DNA of 64,000 bases. It comes from Thermoplasmatales archaeon. GTDB lineage: Archaea > Thermoplasmatota > E2 > DHVEG-1. The notes under the pieces were generated by a model. It made no database searches, was not told where the DNA came from, and worked only from the letters and a program-made list of their open reading frames with translations. The stretch's first letter is position 1. Each line of letters opens with the position of its first letter. The DNA lies in the NCBI GenBank assembly GCA_020350825.1, contig CP070724.1, forward strand, positions 2,256,719 through 2,320,718, read 5' to 3'. This document shows positions 38,792-47,899 of the stretch, piece after piece. Made by a program: the position numbers and the translations under genes.

Positions 38792-39589
38792 TTAAAATGC
38801 GTCGACAATTTTTACATTTCTTTTTTGAGCAAACGTAAAAATTTCTTTTCTTAATGTACTGTAATGCTCCTTATTTTCAAATATATTTTTTGAAAAAGCT
38901 TTGTACATTTCTTGATTAGAAAAAATGTTTTTTTTGATACTATTCCAAACACCTTGTTTAAGATTCAAAGAATCAATCCATATCTTCGAAGCACCATAAT
39001 CGATAAAAGTATCAATTATTTCAGGTATTTCATCTGTTGAAATTGAAGGATAGATTGGACCAAAGAAAACGCTGGTTTGTATTCCTACCTCGGCATATTT
39101 TCTTAAAGCATCCAGCCTTTTTTCAACAGTTGATGCATATGGTTCGAGCAATTTTCTTTCATTATCATCAAACGTAGTAATACTTATTATCACCTCAGCA
39201 TTAGAAAACTTTGATACCATCTTGATATCTCTTAAAACCAGGGAAGATTTAGTCTGAATACTAATTGGAAAATCATATTTCAAAAGTTGCTCCAAACAGT
39301 TCAGTGTAAGTTTATACTTCTTCTCAATTGGTTGATAAGGATCTGTGACAGTGGAGATTCCAACAATCCCCCCCTTCTTGTTTTTAACCTCCTTTGAAAG
39401 AACTAAAGGAATATTTGATTTCACATCGATAAAATTTCCCCAATTTTCTCTTTTTATCTTCAATACATTTGGCGCATAACAGTAGGCACAATTATGCTCG
39501 CAACCTCTGTAGGGATTCAGAGAGTAATCTAGTCCAGGTAAAAAAGAAGGAGATAAAGCTGTTTTACAATTAATCTGTCTAATTTTCAT
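38792..39589 (-). CDS. Radical SAM protein of the spore-photoproduct-lyase-like group
   Basis: The product has 265 residues from ATG 39589, four bases after the NreA stop. Motif 'NPYRGCEHNCAYCYAP' (CxxxCxxC) and 'GISTVTDPYQPIEKKYKLT' are typical of the SplB-related Rv2578c-type family; 'SIQTKSSLVLRDI' and 'FFGPIYPSISTDE' follow. SplB itself reverses a UV thymine lesion; whether this group repairs DNA is not established. Tight coupling to NreA supports a repair role. No N-terminal extension. Confidence 0.85.
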   Translation of the reverse strand: MKIRQINCKTALSPSFLPGLDYSLNPYRGCEHNCAYCYAPNVLKIKRENWGNFIDVKSNIPLVLSKEVKNKKGGIVGISTVTDPYQPIEKKYKLTLNCLEQLLKYDFPISIQTKSSLVLRDIKMVSKFSNAEVIISITTFDDNERKLLEPYASTVEKRLDALRKYAEVGIQTSVFFGPIYPSISTDEIPEIIDTFIDYGASKIWIDSLNLKQGVWNSIKKNIFSNQEMYKAFSKNIFENKEHYSTLRKEIFTFAQKRNVKIVDAF

Positions 39590-39593
39590 ATAA

Positions 39594-40871
39594 TCATATA
39601 TAATCTTCAATTCTTTTCTGATACAGTTGATTTTTGAGAACAGCACTATTCTTTATCCATCTCCGAAGAGGAATATCCATAATTTTTGGAACATGCAACA
39701 AAACTTCATTTAATGTGTCAAACTTCCGATATTCTTGTCTTAAAGCGTTTCTCACACTTTCTCTCACATTCCATACTCCTATTGGCATGATGTAGCCAGG
39801 ATGAGTTTCTCTCATAATCACTATTCCAGCCTGACGTCTCTCTTTATTAAGCAATTCATTCACTGCAAGTCGAGCTGCATAGTAGCAACCCCCAATCTCA
39901 GCATAGGTTGTTCTCCCGTCATAAAATTCGTAGCTATTAAATATCGAAATAGTTTTTCCATAAGGATTCCAGGTTGTATTTGGATACCAAGCCTCAATAA
40001 GTTCGTACTGCCATTCAGTTGGTGTCATTAGTACTATCCAGCGATTATCAAACTGGTTAAGATAATACATTCTAAATTCGTTGATGTACGGATAGGTCTT
40101 TGTTTTTTTCATTAACTCCTTACCAATTAACGAGTCAACTGCGGTAATGCTCCATCGTGTTGGGACAAACTTTCTATACTTATTAACACCAAAAGCCCCA
40201 ACGCTAAACGCACGTTGGATCTTGCTAACCCTAACGCCACTTTTGTAAATATCCAAAACTGCATCTTTTGATTTGAGATCTCCATCATAAAACGCTTTCT
40301 CAATATGCTGTTCATATTTTGGATTTGTAATATCAAGCATTTTTATCGGTGCTGAGGGACCATGGGGTTGTATTTCATCAAAAAACGCAATTCTGCCATA
40401 TGGTTTTTTTTCAAATAATGCATCAGCAAAAACAGAGTTTTTCGAAAGTGCAAGCTCTCTTGTATATTCAACAACTCTGTGAGGATTTTCAACATCAGAA
40501 ACATCCACCATAAATTTCCCTCTGACAAGCTGTGAGCGAAAATCAACAATGTCATCAAGACTTTTATTTAACCAAAGTTCTGGTGTGTCAATTATGGAAG
40601 TATCTCCCAAAACGGGAGGTATCATAGGACCTACCAATACCTTAGGATAGCCCATTCTTCCTACAAAAACACTTGGGGGTGATGCGCCTCCAAGTCTCAA
40701 CGCACTGATCAACGGTTTTGCCTTTACTTTTGAATGATACCGTATAATAACTGGACATCTTGATTTACCACATAGATACTTAGTGCCTCTACACAATGCA
40801 CATATGTTTGTTGAGTTTTTTCTCTCAACATTTAAGATTTTTTTTTGAATATCTTGCACCATTTTCCCCAT
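39594..40871 (-). CDS. nreA: DNA repair protein NreA
   Basis: The product has 425 residues. The N-terminal zinc finger 'CALCRGTKYLCGKSRCPV' and the Nre core ('LGGASPPSVFVGRMGYPKV', 'GPMIPPVLGD', 'VGAFGVNKYRKFVPTRWSIT', 'ARLAVNELLNKERRQAG', 'GVWNVRESVRNALRQE') are diagnostic. NreA acts in archaeal DNA-damage tolerance and often carries a C-terminal PCNA-interacting motif; here the end 'LYQKRIEDYI' does not show a standard one. ATG 40862 is an alternative start. It is first in a two-gene unit with the radical SAM gene. Confidence 0.9.
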   Translation of the reverse strand: MGKMVQDIQKKILNVERKNSTNICALCRGTKYLCGKSRCPVIIRYHSKVKAKPLISALRLGGASPPSVFVGRMGYPKVLVGPMIPPVLGDTSIIDTPELWLNKSLDDIVDFRSQLVRGKFMVDVSDVENPHRVVEYTRELALSKNSVFADALFEKKPYGRIAFFDEIQPHGPSAPIKMLDITNPKYEQHIEKAFYDGDLKSKDAVLDIYKSGVRVSKIQRAFSVGAFGVNKYRKFVPTRWSITAVDSLIGKELMKKTKTYPYINEFRMYYLNQFDNRWIVLMTPTEWQYELIEAWYPNTTWNPYGKTISIFNSYEFYDGRTTYAEIGGCYYAARLAVNELLNKERRQAGIVIMRETHPGYIMPIGVWNVRESVRNALRQEYRKFDTLNEVLLHVPKIMDIPLRRWIKNSAVLKNQLYQKRIEDYI

Positions 40872-40926
40872 CTTAATCTTGGTTTTTTATATTTTATGTA
40901 GGAGGATTGAAAGTATACTTTTTAAT

Positions 40927-41313
40927 CTAATCAACTTTCTTTTTTAACGTATTAATCCATGCTGGTAACCCTTCAATCGTACGGATCATAGATCTTTTTG
41001 CAAAAATCTTTCTGTATTTTGTATTACACGTTACTCGACTTTCTAGATTTTTCTTTATCATGGTACAAAGGTACCCACCTTTCCTATCCCAATCTGTAAG
41101 TAGTATAATGCTTTTATATTTCTGAGCTATCATATCACAAAAATTAGAAATTGACATTCCAACATTGAAACGAATTATCTTTCCAGTTACGTCTAATTTT
41201 CGCAATGCTTCTCTGTCTTTTTCTCCTTCTACAAGTATTGGTATTGTTTTGTTATCATCTCTCAGTTCCTGGAGAGCCTTTTCTAACTCTTCCAATGATT
41301 TCTCATACTCCAT
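40927..41313 (-). CDS. Small Toprim-domain protein
   Basis: The product has 128 residues. A short N-terminal helix is followed by a Toprim fold: 'TIPILVEGEKDREALRKL' (catalytic Glu) and 'SIILLTDWDRKGGYLC' (the D.D pair). The family of small stand-alone Toprim proteins is common in archaea, and a role in RNA or DNA processing is presumed. It is third in the same-strand run nac, DUF167, Toprim. Confidence 0.82.
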   Translation of the reverse strand: MEYEKSLEELEKALQELRDDNKTIPILVEGEKDREALRKLDVTGKIIRFNVGMSISNFCDMIAQKYKSIILLTDWDRKGGYLCTMIKKNLESRVTCNTKYRKIFAKRSMIRTIEGLPAWINTLKKKVD

Positions 41314-41389
41314 GTAACGACCCCTTTAATTTCTTAAACACGTCTTCTATTTGTACATTTTTTATAGCAACTATCTTTTCCCTATTTTT

Positions 41390-41626
41390 TTATCCATGAA
41401 TAATACATACCTCTTTTTGTGATATATTAAAAAACATTACAATTTGATCTCTTACTTCTCTATTTGCTTTATTTTCTTTTGTTCTGGCTTTTACTTTTAT
41501 TTCAATAGAGTTACGCCATGTATTATATTCAGCTGGAAAAACAGAGTGAGAAAAACTTGGTATCACATGTAATTGTAGCCGTACTTCATTGTTTGACAGG
41601 CTTACCGCATTTTTCCAATCTCTCAT
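41390..41626 (-). CDS. DUF167/YggU-family protein, short C-terminus
   Basis: The product has 78 residues. 'IEIKVKARTKENKANREVRD' is the family core (ApP.eGkAN..), followed by 'VCIIHG', where the usual Gly-Lys loop would continue for about ten more residues but a stop intervenes. The N-terminal strand is present. Function unknown in the family. It lies between nac and the Toprim gene. Confidence 0.75.
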   Translation of the reverse strand: MRDWKNAVSLSNNEVRLQLHVIPSFSHSVFPAEYNTWRNSIEIKVKARTKENKANREVRDQIVMFFNISQKEVCIIHG

Positions 41627-41645
41627 AGTATCTCTAAAAAAGAAG

Positions 41646-41996
41646 TTAGGACTCGCTTAGTTTTAGAATCGCCTCAGCGATATCACCATTTGTTTCCTCA
41701 AGAGCTTTTCGTGCTTCTCCCTCTGATTTTCCTGTTTGATCTACTACTAATTTAATGTCATTTTTAAGAGTGTCCTTGGTTCTATCCTTTATTACAGGTT
41801 TCCCTGAAATTTGAAAGGTTTTTTGCCCTTGTGCATCCATAATTGTCACTTCAGCATCGTCAAAAATGTATTCTTTTGAATCCGTTTGAATGATTACTTT
41901 TTCAACATTATCAATATTTTTTATGTTGATTCCAAGTCTTCGCATCATTTGATTCATTTGCCGTTGATTCATCCTTCCAGGCATTCCAGGTATCAT
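41646..41996 (-). CDS. nac: Nascent polypeptide-associated complex protein
   Basis: The product has 116 residues. N-terminal 'MPGRMNQRQMNQMMRRLGI', the NAC beta domain ('VEKVIIQTDSKEYIFDDAEV', 'KTFQISGKP') and a C-terminal UBA domain ('LVVDQTGKSEGEARKALEET', 'GDIAEAIL') are complete. Archaeal NAC is a homodimer that binds nascent chains at the ribosome. Divergent from nnr. Confidence 0.95.
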   Translation of the reverse strand: MIPGMPGRMNQRQMNQMMRRLGINIKNIDNVEKVIIQTDSKEYIFDDAEVTIMDAQGQKTFQISGKPVIKDRTKDTLKNDIKLVVDQTGKSEGEARKALEETNGDIAEAILKLSES

Positions 41997-42023
41997 ATAT
42001 ATCTACCCTCTACAATTCCGAAG

Positions 42024-42031
42024 CATATATA
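42024..42031 (+). promoter_or_regulatory. TATA box for nnr
   Basis: CATATATA lies 28 bases before the ATG at 42059, so the nnr transcript is probably leaderless or nearly so; no ribosome site is seen. Confidence 0.5.
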
Positions 42032-42058
42032 GATTATTACTTGTTTAACATTTTTGGT

Positions 42059-43516
42059 ATGATTTCAGGAAACGAAATAAAAGTAGTTGATAAAAATTCT
42101 GAGTACTTTGGTGTACCGTCTTCTCAGCTCATGGAAAATGCAGGGGAAGGAGTTGCGAAATTTGTTATCAATAATTTGAAACCCAAAAATATACTACTTT
42201 TTTGTGGTACAGGTAACAATGGAGGAGATGGGTTTGTAGCGGCGCGATATCTAGTTAAAAAATGCAAGGTAGGCGTGTTTTTGACTGGAAAAGAAAACGA
42301 GATAAAAACCAAAATTGCACAAGACAATTTTAAAAAATTAAAGAACATAGATATAAAAATATACACTCCAGATTGTCTCAATAAAATCGATGATATACTC
42401 GAAAAAAGTGACGTAATTATTGATTCTATGCTAGGAATAGGTTTGACCGGTGATCTGGGAGAACCCTTTCATACAATTGTAAATAAGATTAATTCTCAAA
42501 AAAATAAAAAAGTTATCTCTGTTGATATGCCAACAGGTCTAGAAACAAATCTTGCCATTCAACCCAATTATACCCTTACATTTCATGATGTAAAAGAAGG
42601 GATGAATAAAAATAACAGCGGTAATATCCACATAGTTGACATTAATATCCCTATAGAAGCAGTGGATTATGTCGGCCCAGGAGAATTATCTGTTTATTAT
42701 CCTAGACCCAAAAAAGAGTCTCACAAGGGCGATAATGGTTCAGTATTGATTATAGGTGGAGGACCATATGTGGGGGCTCCGACACTTTCTGGTATGGCCG
42801 CACTTCGAACTGGGGCAGATCTTGCATTTATTGCAACACCCAAAAATTGTTGGCAGTCTATTGCTTCATTTTCCCCTAATTTAATTGTAACCAGTTTACA
42901 ATTTGACTTTTTAACTTCTACAGATATTCCAATAATTGAAGAAATTCTCGATAGATGTGATGCAGTAGTAATTGGTCCCGGTTTAGGTGCTAAAAAAGAA
43001 ACAAAAGAGGCTATAATAAAGATTATAGAACTTGTTATTGATCAAAAGAAACCACTAGTTATAGATGCAGATGCTATAAATCCAATTGGTGAACAATTAG
43101 GCGTTATAGAAAACTCTACAACAATAGTTACGCCACATGCAGGGGAATTTAAAGAATTAACCGGGATTGATTTATCCAAAGACATTGATGATAGGATCAG
43201 AATCGTTAAAGAGTGGGCTGGAAAACTTGGTGTGACAATTTTTCTAAAAGGCTATATCGATGTTCTCAGCGACGGTAAGGAGGTAAAGCTCAATAAAATC
43301 CATAACGAAGCAATGACAGTCGGTGGTACAGGTGACGTGCTTGCTGGTGTTATAGGAGCGATGTTATCTAAAGGTGTAATACCGTTTAATGCGATAAGAA
43401 TTGCAGCTTTTCTTAATGGTGAAGCCGGTAATGAATCGTTTAATAAAAAATCATATGGTTTGCTAGCCACCGATATTATTGAAGAGATCCCTAGTGTTTT
43501 AAAAAGGTATTTATAA
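42059..43516 (+). CDS. nnr: Bifunctional NAD(P)H-hydrate epimerase/dehydratase
   Basis: The product has 485 residues. The N-terminal YjeF epimerase domain (1-215: 'SQLMENAGEGVAKFV', 'CGTGNNGGDGFVAARYL') repairs the R form of hydrated NAD(P)H. The C-terminal kinase-like dehydratase domain ('GDNGSVLIIGGGPYVGAP', 'VVIGPGLGAKKETKE', 'VIDADAIN', 'VTPHAGEFKELTG', 'VGGTGDVLAGVIGAML') uses ADP or ATP to dehydrate the S form. ATG 42059 is used; the upstream in-frame TTG is not needed. Confidence 0.94.
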   Translation: MISGNEIKVVDKNSEYFGVPSSQLMENAGEGVAKFVINNLKPKNILLFCGTGNNGGDGFVAARYLVKKCKVGVFLTGKENEIKTKIAQDNFKKLKNIDIKIYTPDCLNKIDDILEKSDVIIDSMLGIGLTGDLGEPFHTIVNKINSQKNKKVISVDMPTGLETNLAIQPNYTLTFHDVKEGMNKNNSGNIHIVDINIPIEAVDYVGPGELSVYYPRPKKESHKGDNGSVLIIGGGPYVGAPTLSGMAALRTGADLAFIATPKNCWQSIASFSPNLIVTSLQFDFLTSTDIPIIEEILDRCDAVVIGPGLGAKKETKEAIIKIIELVIDQKKPLVIDADAINPIGEQLGVIENSTTIVTPHAGEFKELTGIDLSKDIDDRIRIVKEWAGKLGVTIFLKGYIDVLSDGKEVKLNKIHNEAMTVGGTGDVLAGVIGAMLSKGVIPFNAIRIAAFLNGEAGNESFNKKSYGLLATDIIEEIPSVLKRYL

Positions 43517-43539
43517 TCTATTTTTAATCAAGAATTACA

Positions 43540-45099
43540 ATGAATAAAACTCTACTTATGGTGGGATGTATAGTTGTATATTTGACTGCATTTAATGTGG
43601 TAAATGCTCAGATACTTTCTCCAGTTGCACATTTAGAGGGAACAATAGACCCAGATACAAAGGCTTATTTTGTAGGTAGTACTAGCTTTTCAGGTGATTT
43701 TCAAGGATATCCAATAGATTATCTGGAGAGTAATCCTTTATTTGAAGAGATCAACGCTTTTCCGTTATTCGGATCAAGTATATTTAAGGATATTGTGAGT
43801 GTTACAATCTTTGATATCGAGACAATAGATAATCAATCGTTGGAGGATATTCTTAATTTAAGTACATTTGGTATTCGATTTACAGATGTAACTATTTTTG
43901 CAAAAGGAGGTCTATTTGTTCTAGGAGCTAATCAAGGAAACATTAACACAAATTCTGATTTGAATTATGCTATTTCATCAATTGTTAGCTTTGAAATTGA
44001 TGAGGGTAACAATATTCCCTTTTTAGCTGTAATAACTATATCTCAAATGAATATGCATTACGTAGGAGAATCAGCTTTATTAGTCCAGCCTTCTGATAAT
44101 GGCAGTATAATAATTGAGGATTTTAATGGAAATAAACTATGGAATGAGAATTCTTCTAACAAGATTTTTTATATAGAAGACGAAAGTTTTTCGTTTGTTC
44201 AAGATTCTCCACTATATCTATTTCCACTAATGGAAACTAGCAAAGATATTGAACTATCCATTTCTCCTGCCGAATCTTATTCTATTGACATTTATTCACT
44301 TTTGGAAGACGTAACAAAAGAAGCGGAGGGTTTTGGAGAAATACCAGATTTCTATGATAAAATTCAAGGTTTTGATGAAATAATTTCAACAGCATCTACT
44401 ATTGTTAATGGCGGGATGATTCTTGTTGACACAAACGATAGGTTTACTGTTGATAATTCCCATCAAACATTTTCGAGTTTTGGTTTTGCAAGAGGTGATA
44501 AATTCCAAGTTACTATCTCATCTAGAACTTCAAGTTCCACTATTAACGGAGAATATAAGTTAATTTTTTTAGGAGATCATCTCTACACTTCCCAGGCAAA
44601 AGAAAGTGAAAATGGTGTGGCATTTCCATTTATTCTCGTTTTCGTCTGGGCTGTAGCTATTGGTCTATATCATTTATTTCGCTTCTATTTAAAGAAGGAT
44701 ACAAACAAAGAACTTGATGAAAAGGTCAAAAGATATGCATCAATATTTCATATTATAGCTTTAATTATTGCTTTTATTTTGATGGATAGGGAGATAAGCT
44801 ACCAGTTTGGGATTAGTGCAATAGACGCCCTTCTTGGTCAAGGAATATCGCTGGTTCTTGCAGTATTTATCATCGTTGAATTGATCATGTGGATACTTGG
44901 TTATATAAGTCTAGCCATCCCTATCCATATAATTACGATGTCAGGGTTAAAAATGATTGGAATCGGAAAGAAAGGTAAGGGTATAGGAAAAGGCATAGGA
45001 GCTTTATTTATATGGGTTTTTTGTACTTTTTATATTAAACTAATTATAAATCTGATTTTATTAATTATGAATCCAAGTAATTTTTTCCAGATGGGATAA
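43540..45099 (+). CDS. Exported-domain multipass membrane protein
   Basis: The product has 519 residues. A signal segment (1-23) leads to about 340 residues of predicted exterior beta-rich sequence, then four or five membrane helices (from about 362: 'GVAFPFILVFVWAVAIGLY', two mid-region helices, and 'GALFIWVFCTFYIKLIINLI' near the end) separated by a short charged loop. No known domain is recognised. It is two bases from the phosphoesterase gene, so the two likely share a transcript with nnr or alone. Confidence 0.8.
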   Translation: MNKTLLMVGCIVVYLTAFNVVNAQILSPVAHLEGTIDPDTKAYFVGSTSFSGDFQGYPIDYLESNPLFEEINAFPLFGSSIFKDIVSVTIFDIETIDNQSLEDILNLSTFGIRFTDVTIFAKGGLFVLGANQGNINTNSDLNYAISSIVSFEIDEGNNIPFLAVITISQMNMHYVGESALLVQPSDNGSIIIEDFNGNKLWNENSSNKIFYIEDESFSFVQDSPLYLFPLMETSKDIELSISPAESYSIDIYSLLEDVTKEAEGFGEIPDFYDKIQGFDEIISTASTIVNGGMILVDTNDRFTVDNSHQTFSSFGFARGDKFQVTISSRTSSSTINGEYKLIFLGDHLYTSQAKESENGVAFPFILVFVWAVAIGLYHLFRFYLKKDTNKELDEKVKRYASIFHIIALIIAFILMDREISYQFGISAIDALLGQGISLVLAVFIIVELIMWILGYISLAIPIHIITMSGLKMIGIGKKGKGIGKGIGALFIWVFCTFYIKLIINLILLIMNPSNFFQMG

Positions 45100-45101
45100 A
45101 G

Positions 45102-45845
45102 ATGGAACCTACAAATATTCAACCTGTTGTCAATGAACCTGCTCTACTCATTACGAACAAAAAAATACTTGTAGTTGCAGATTTACATATTGGAATAGAA
45201 AGCGAACTAAGGGAACTAGGTTTACATGCTCCTTCACAAACATCGTCTATGACAACACGCCTGACCGCTCATATTAAAAAATACTGCCCTGACAACATCA
45301 TTTTATTAGGAGATATAAAACATAATATCCCCTCGTCAACAATACAGGAAAGAACAGATGTAAAACGTTTTTTAACCAAAATACATTCCCTTGGTACTAT
45401 ACATGTATTGCCAGGTAATCACGATGGCAATATCAAGAGATTTTTAGCACCTGATATTTTTTTACATCCATCAGATGGATTTGTTTTTGAAGGAATAGGT
45501 TTTGTTCATGGACATAGATGGCCAAGTGAAGAAATCATGAATTGTGAACATATTGTAATAGGTCACACTCACCCTACCATAATGCTAACTGATAGGCTTG
45601 GTTATAAAACATATGAACCATGTTGGTTAAAAAGCAAATGTATCATTGGTAAATTAAAAGAAAAATACCCAAATTCAAATAATCCAAATATAATAGTAAT
45701 GCCTGCGTTTAATCCATTTTGTGGAGGTATTGCAGTAAATAAAGAACCAATTATCGGACCATTTAGTAAGATAATTAATATAAAAGATGCGGAGACATAT
45801 TTACTAGATGGATCTTTATTGGGCAAAGTAAAAGATATAAAATAG
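45102..45845 (+). CDS. Archaeal calcineurin-like phosphoesterase (COG1407)
   Basis: The product has 247 residues. The metal ligands are in 'VVADLHIGIESELRELGLHA', 'NIILLGDIKHNIP', 'VLPGNHDGNIKRF', 'FVHGHRWP' and 'VIGHTHPTIML'. The spacing is that of the COG1407 ICC-like family, often near DNA-repair helicases in archaea; its substrate is unknown. The start ATG is two bases after the upstream stop. Confidence 0.85.
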   Translation: MEPTNIQPVVNEPALLITNKKILVVADLHIGIESELRELGLHAPSQTSSMTTRLTAHIKKYCPDNIILLGDIKHNIPSSTIQERTDVKRFLTKIHSLGTIHVLPGNHDGNIKRFLAPDIFLHPSDGFVFEGIGFVHGHRWPSEEIMNCEHIVIGHTHPTIMLTDRLGYKTYEPCWLKSKCIIGKLKEKYPNSNNPNIIVMPAFNPFCGGIAVNKEPIIGPFSKIINIKDAETYLLDGSLLGKVKDIK

Positions 45846-45859
45846 CTGTTTTGTTCATA

Positions 45860-45985
45860 TCAACAAACAACTTTATTTCCTTCACCAAATGTAAAGCTTA
45901 TACTCTTTTTCCCCTTTATATCATATTCTCTAGGGAATACACATACTTCTTCATTGAAATAATCTTTTATTATTAGAAAGAACAT
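45860..45985 (-). CDS. 41-residue protein behind strong ribosome site
   Basis: ATG 45985 follows GATTTGGAGGCGGTAAG. The product ('MFFLIIKDYFNEEVCVFPRE', 'KKSISFTFGEGNKVVC') is not recognised; it looks like a short beta-hairpin protein with two Cys. It is downstream of the RHH/winged-helix gene, whose own leader carries the same TTTGTAGATTTGGAGG-type sequence. Confidence 0.5.
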   Translation of the reverse strand: MFFLIIKDYFNEEVCVFPREYDIKGKKSISFTFGEGNKVVC

Positions 45986-46026
45986 CTTACCGCCTCCAAA
46001 TCTACAATTTCCTGCCAAAAGATTAG

Positions 46027-46467
46027 TTATTCAGAAACTCGATATTTTCTATGAAAAGCTTCATAAATTTTCCCATCGAGAGTTAATCTATCTACTGCTT
46101 CTTCTATCTTAACGGTTTCTATTCCTAGTATCTCTGCCTCATTAATAATATCATTTAGAGAAGCGTTGCCATCCGCTGTCTTGTCACATAATCTTCTTAT
46201 AATATCTAGTATTATTGGTTGTATCTTCAGTATCTTTTTCTGTGTCCAAATGTCCTTTAAGTTCTTCAACTCTCTATTACTCAATCCTTTAGAGAGTAAA
46301 CCCGTATCAAAATCCTTTTTTTGTTTCTCCAACTTATTTTTATAGACTATATAATCAACATATCTACGAAATCCTGTATCCATAAATGCCTCTATATCAA
46401 TGTCATATTCCTTTGCTTTATCCAATACATCTTTGTCTATCTTCACTTTTATTTGTGTCTTTTCCAA
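46027..46467 (-). CDS. RHH plus winged-helix regulator, TTG start
   Basis: The product has 146 residues. The TTG start lies seven bases after GGAGGAGG. The N-terminal 50 residues resemble CcdA-type RHH ('QIKVKIDKDVLDKAKEYDID', 'FMDTGFRRYVDYI'). After a charged linker, the C-terminal ~70 residues ('ILDIIRRLCDKTADGNASLN', 'EEAVDRLTLDGKIYEAFHRK') resemble the winged helix seen at archaeal MCM C-termini. It is likely a DNA-binding regulator. No partner toxin is evident. Confidence 0.7.
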   Translation of the reverse strand: MEKTQIKVKIDKDVLDKAKEYDIDIEAFMDTGFRRYVDYIVYKNKLEKQKKDFDTGLLSKGLSNRELKNLKDIWTQKKILKIQPIILDIIRRLCDKTADGNASLNDIINEAEILGIETVKIEEAVDRLTLDGKIYEAFHRKYRVSE

Positions 46468-46525
46468 GACCTTGCCTCCTCCAAATCTACAAATTCATAC
46501 CAACTTTCTCCTTATAAAATCAGCT

Positions 46526-46795
46526 CTAGGTTTTGGTGGGGATAAAAAGAGAGCCGAAATCAAAAAACTTTGTTCCTGCTAATGTCTCGGTATCTATTAC
46601 TCCCTTTATCGTTCTAATTTTATTTATCACGATACTCCCAAGTTTTTCAAAATCTTCTGCATCTATTTTAGCAATAAGATCGTATTCACCAAAGAGAGGA
46701 TGTAATTCAATAATCTCTGGTATTTTAGAGAGTTTGGCGTATACTTCACGTTCAAGTGCAGGTGCAGCACAAATCAGGATAAAACCTATCGCCAT
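46526..46795 (-). CDS. Stand-alone Lrp/AsnC ligand-binding (SARD) protein, copy 1
   Basis: The product has 89 residues. It is the RAM domain of Lrp regulators without a helix-turn-helix: 'AIGFILICAAPALEREVYAK', 'HPLFGEYDLIAKIDAEDFEK' and 'NKIRTIKGVIDTETLAGTKF'. Such proteins bind amino acids and may co-assemble with full Lrp proteins. AAAGGAGG precedes the ATG. A close paralogue is at 59144-59380. Confidence 0.85.
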   Translation of the reverse strand: MAIGFILICAAPALEREVYAKLSKIPEIIELHPLFGEYDLIAKIDAEDFEKLGSIVINKIRTIKGVIDTETLAGTKFFDFGSLFIPTKT

Positions 46796-46890
46796 ATTTT
46801 TTCCTCCTTTATCACAATTTCATAGCATCTATTACTTTAAAAAACCAACTAGGTCTTTGTAGTAGGATAAAAATGTAAACAATTTCAGGA

Positions 46891-47208
46891 CTATTTTCTA
46901 CGTTCAACAACAATCGTACAATTGGTTGCTAATGCACCGATAACTCCAAGAGCTGCAAGCCATGGAGCTATAATGGCACCTACTACTCCAATTGTAACTG
47001 GAATATCAAGGAGTATGTTCCCTTTTTCGTCTTTTATAATAATTCTTCTGACATTTCCCTTGTGTAGTAACTTCTTAACTGTTTTTACAAGATCATCTGA
47101 TTTTACTACAAACTCCTCAGTTTTAACATCTTTAACAGAAACTCCACAAGAGGAACAATAGTTTGCATCGTCTGATAATAAAACACTACATTTCTTACAA
47201 TAAATCAT
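46891..47208 (-). CDS. Zinc-ribbon plus DUF4342 protein
   Basis: The product has 105 residues. ATG 47208 follows GGGAG. A zinc ribbon ('YCKKCSVLLSDDANYCSSCG') is fused to a DUF4342-like domain: 'LVKTVKKLLHKGNVRRIIIK', 'NILLDIPVTIGVVGAIIAPW', 'ALGVIGALATNCTIVVE'. The hydrophobic Gly-rich part may pack on a membrane. Function unknown. Confidence 0.8.
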   Translation of the reverse strand: MIYCKKCSVLLSDDANYCSSCGVSVKDVKTEEFVVKSDDLVKTVKKLLHKGNVRRIIIKDEKGNILLDIPVTIGVVGAIIAPWLAALGVIGALATNCTIVVERRK

Positions 47209-47312
47209 GTTTTTCTCCCTCAAGTTCTAATACGATTATTCGTTGCAATAATTAAATACTTTCTGCCAGGGAAAAATATCTAAATAATTGTGTAATTTAT
47301 TTTAATGTGCAT

Positions 47313-47477
47313 GTGAAAACGAATTGTAAACACTTTTCATGGAAAAACAAACTTCTCGTCAGTATGAATAAAATAAATCAAAATATGTTAAAAGAACCTC
47401 AATGTGATCTAGATAAATTAACATGGTTTCATAACTGTCTAAAAAATTGCGAAAGTTTTGAAAACATTATGATTTAG
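47313..47477 (+). CDS. Possible 54-residue Cys/His protein
   Basis: GTG 47313 (or 47307) opens a frame with 'TNCKHFSWKN', 'PQCDLDKLTW' and 'HNCLKNCESFEN', i.e. four Cys and two His, which could hold one metal. A TATA-like stretch near 47276-47288 allows a leaderless transcript. Not recognised. Confidence 0.4.
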   Translation: MKTNCKHFSWKNKLLVSMNKINQNMLKEPQCDLDKLTWFHNCLKNCESFENIMI

Positions 47478-47507
47478 GAGAAAAACGGGGAGGAACGTGA
47501 GAGGTGA

Positions 47508-47708
47508 ATGCTGTATAGGAAAGATTATGAAAAAGAAAATGACTTACATTTGATAAGGCAAATTGAATTTTTCTTAATATCGCACCCCTCACTAATGATT
47601 CCAATGTCTAAGGATTATTTAAATTTTTCTCCTATGAATATATTGTTTGCAACATCTGTAACAAAACCATTATTTGATTCGGATGAACAATTTCTTATGC
47701 GGGGATAA
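47508..47708 (+). CDS. 66-residue orphan protein
   Basis: ATG 47508 follows GGGGAGG and GAGGTG. The protein ('MLYRKDYEKENDLHLIRQIE', 'FATSVTKPLFDSDEQFLMRG') has no recognisable domain. It is in a run of small + strand genes. Confidence 0.5.
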   Translation: MLYRKDYEKENDLHLIRQIEFFLISHPSLMIPMSKDYLNFSPMNILFATSVTKPLFDSDEQFLMRG

Positions 47709-47723
47709 GATTTACTCTAAAAT

Positions 47724-47828
47724 ATGTATGAAATAGATTTTGACCCTAAAGATCTACTTTGGCAACTTACAAATATGAAATTTAAAATATCAGATGTTGA
47801 TAATTTAAGAAAAAAGTATATATATTAA
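47724..47828 (+). CDS. Possible 34-residue peptide
   Basis: ATG 47724 opens 'MYEIDFDPKDLLWQLTNMKF' and a basic end. It follows the previous gene by 15 nt without a clear ribosome site. Weak call. Confidence 0.25.
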   Translation: MYEIDFDPKDLLWQLTNMKFKISDVDNLRKKYIY

Positions 47829-47899
47829 AAAACAAGGCTTGTCTTTGTTTTCTAATATGATTAATAATATGGATGAATAGAGCCAAAGAGAGTGATAAA

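Noticed and set aside
46027..46467. A CcdA-type antitoxin with a toxin partner
   Set aside because: Only the N-terminus resembles CcdA; the neighbour is a SARD gene and a 41-residue protein, neither like CcdB.
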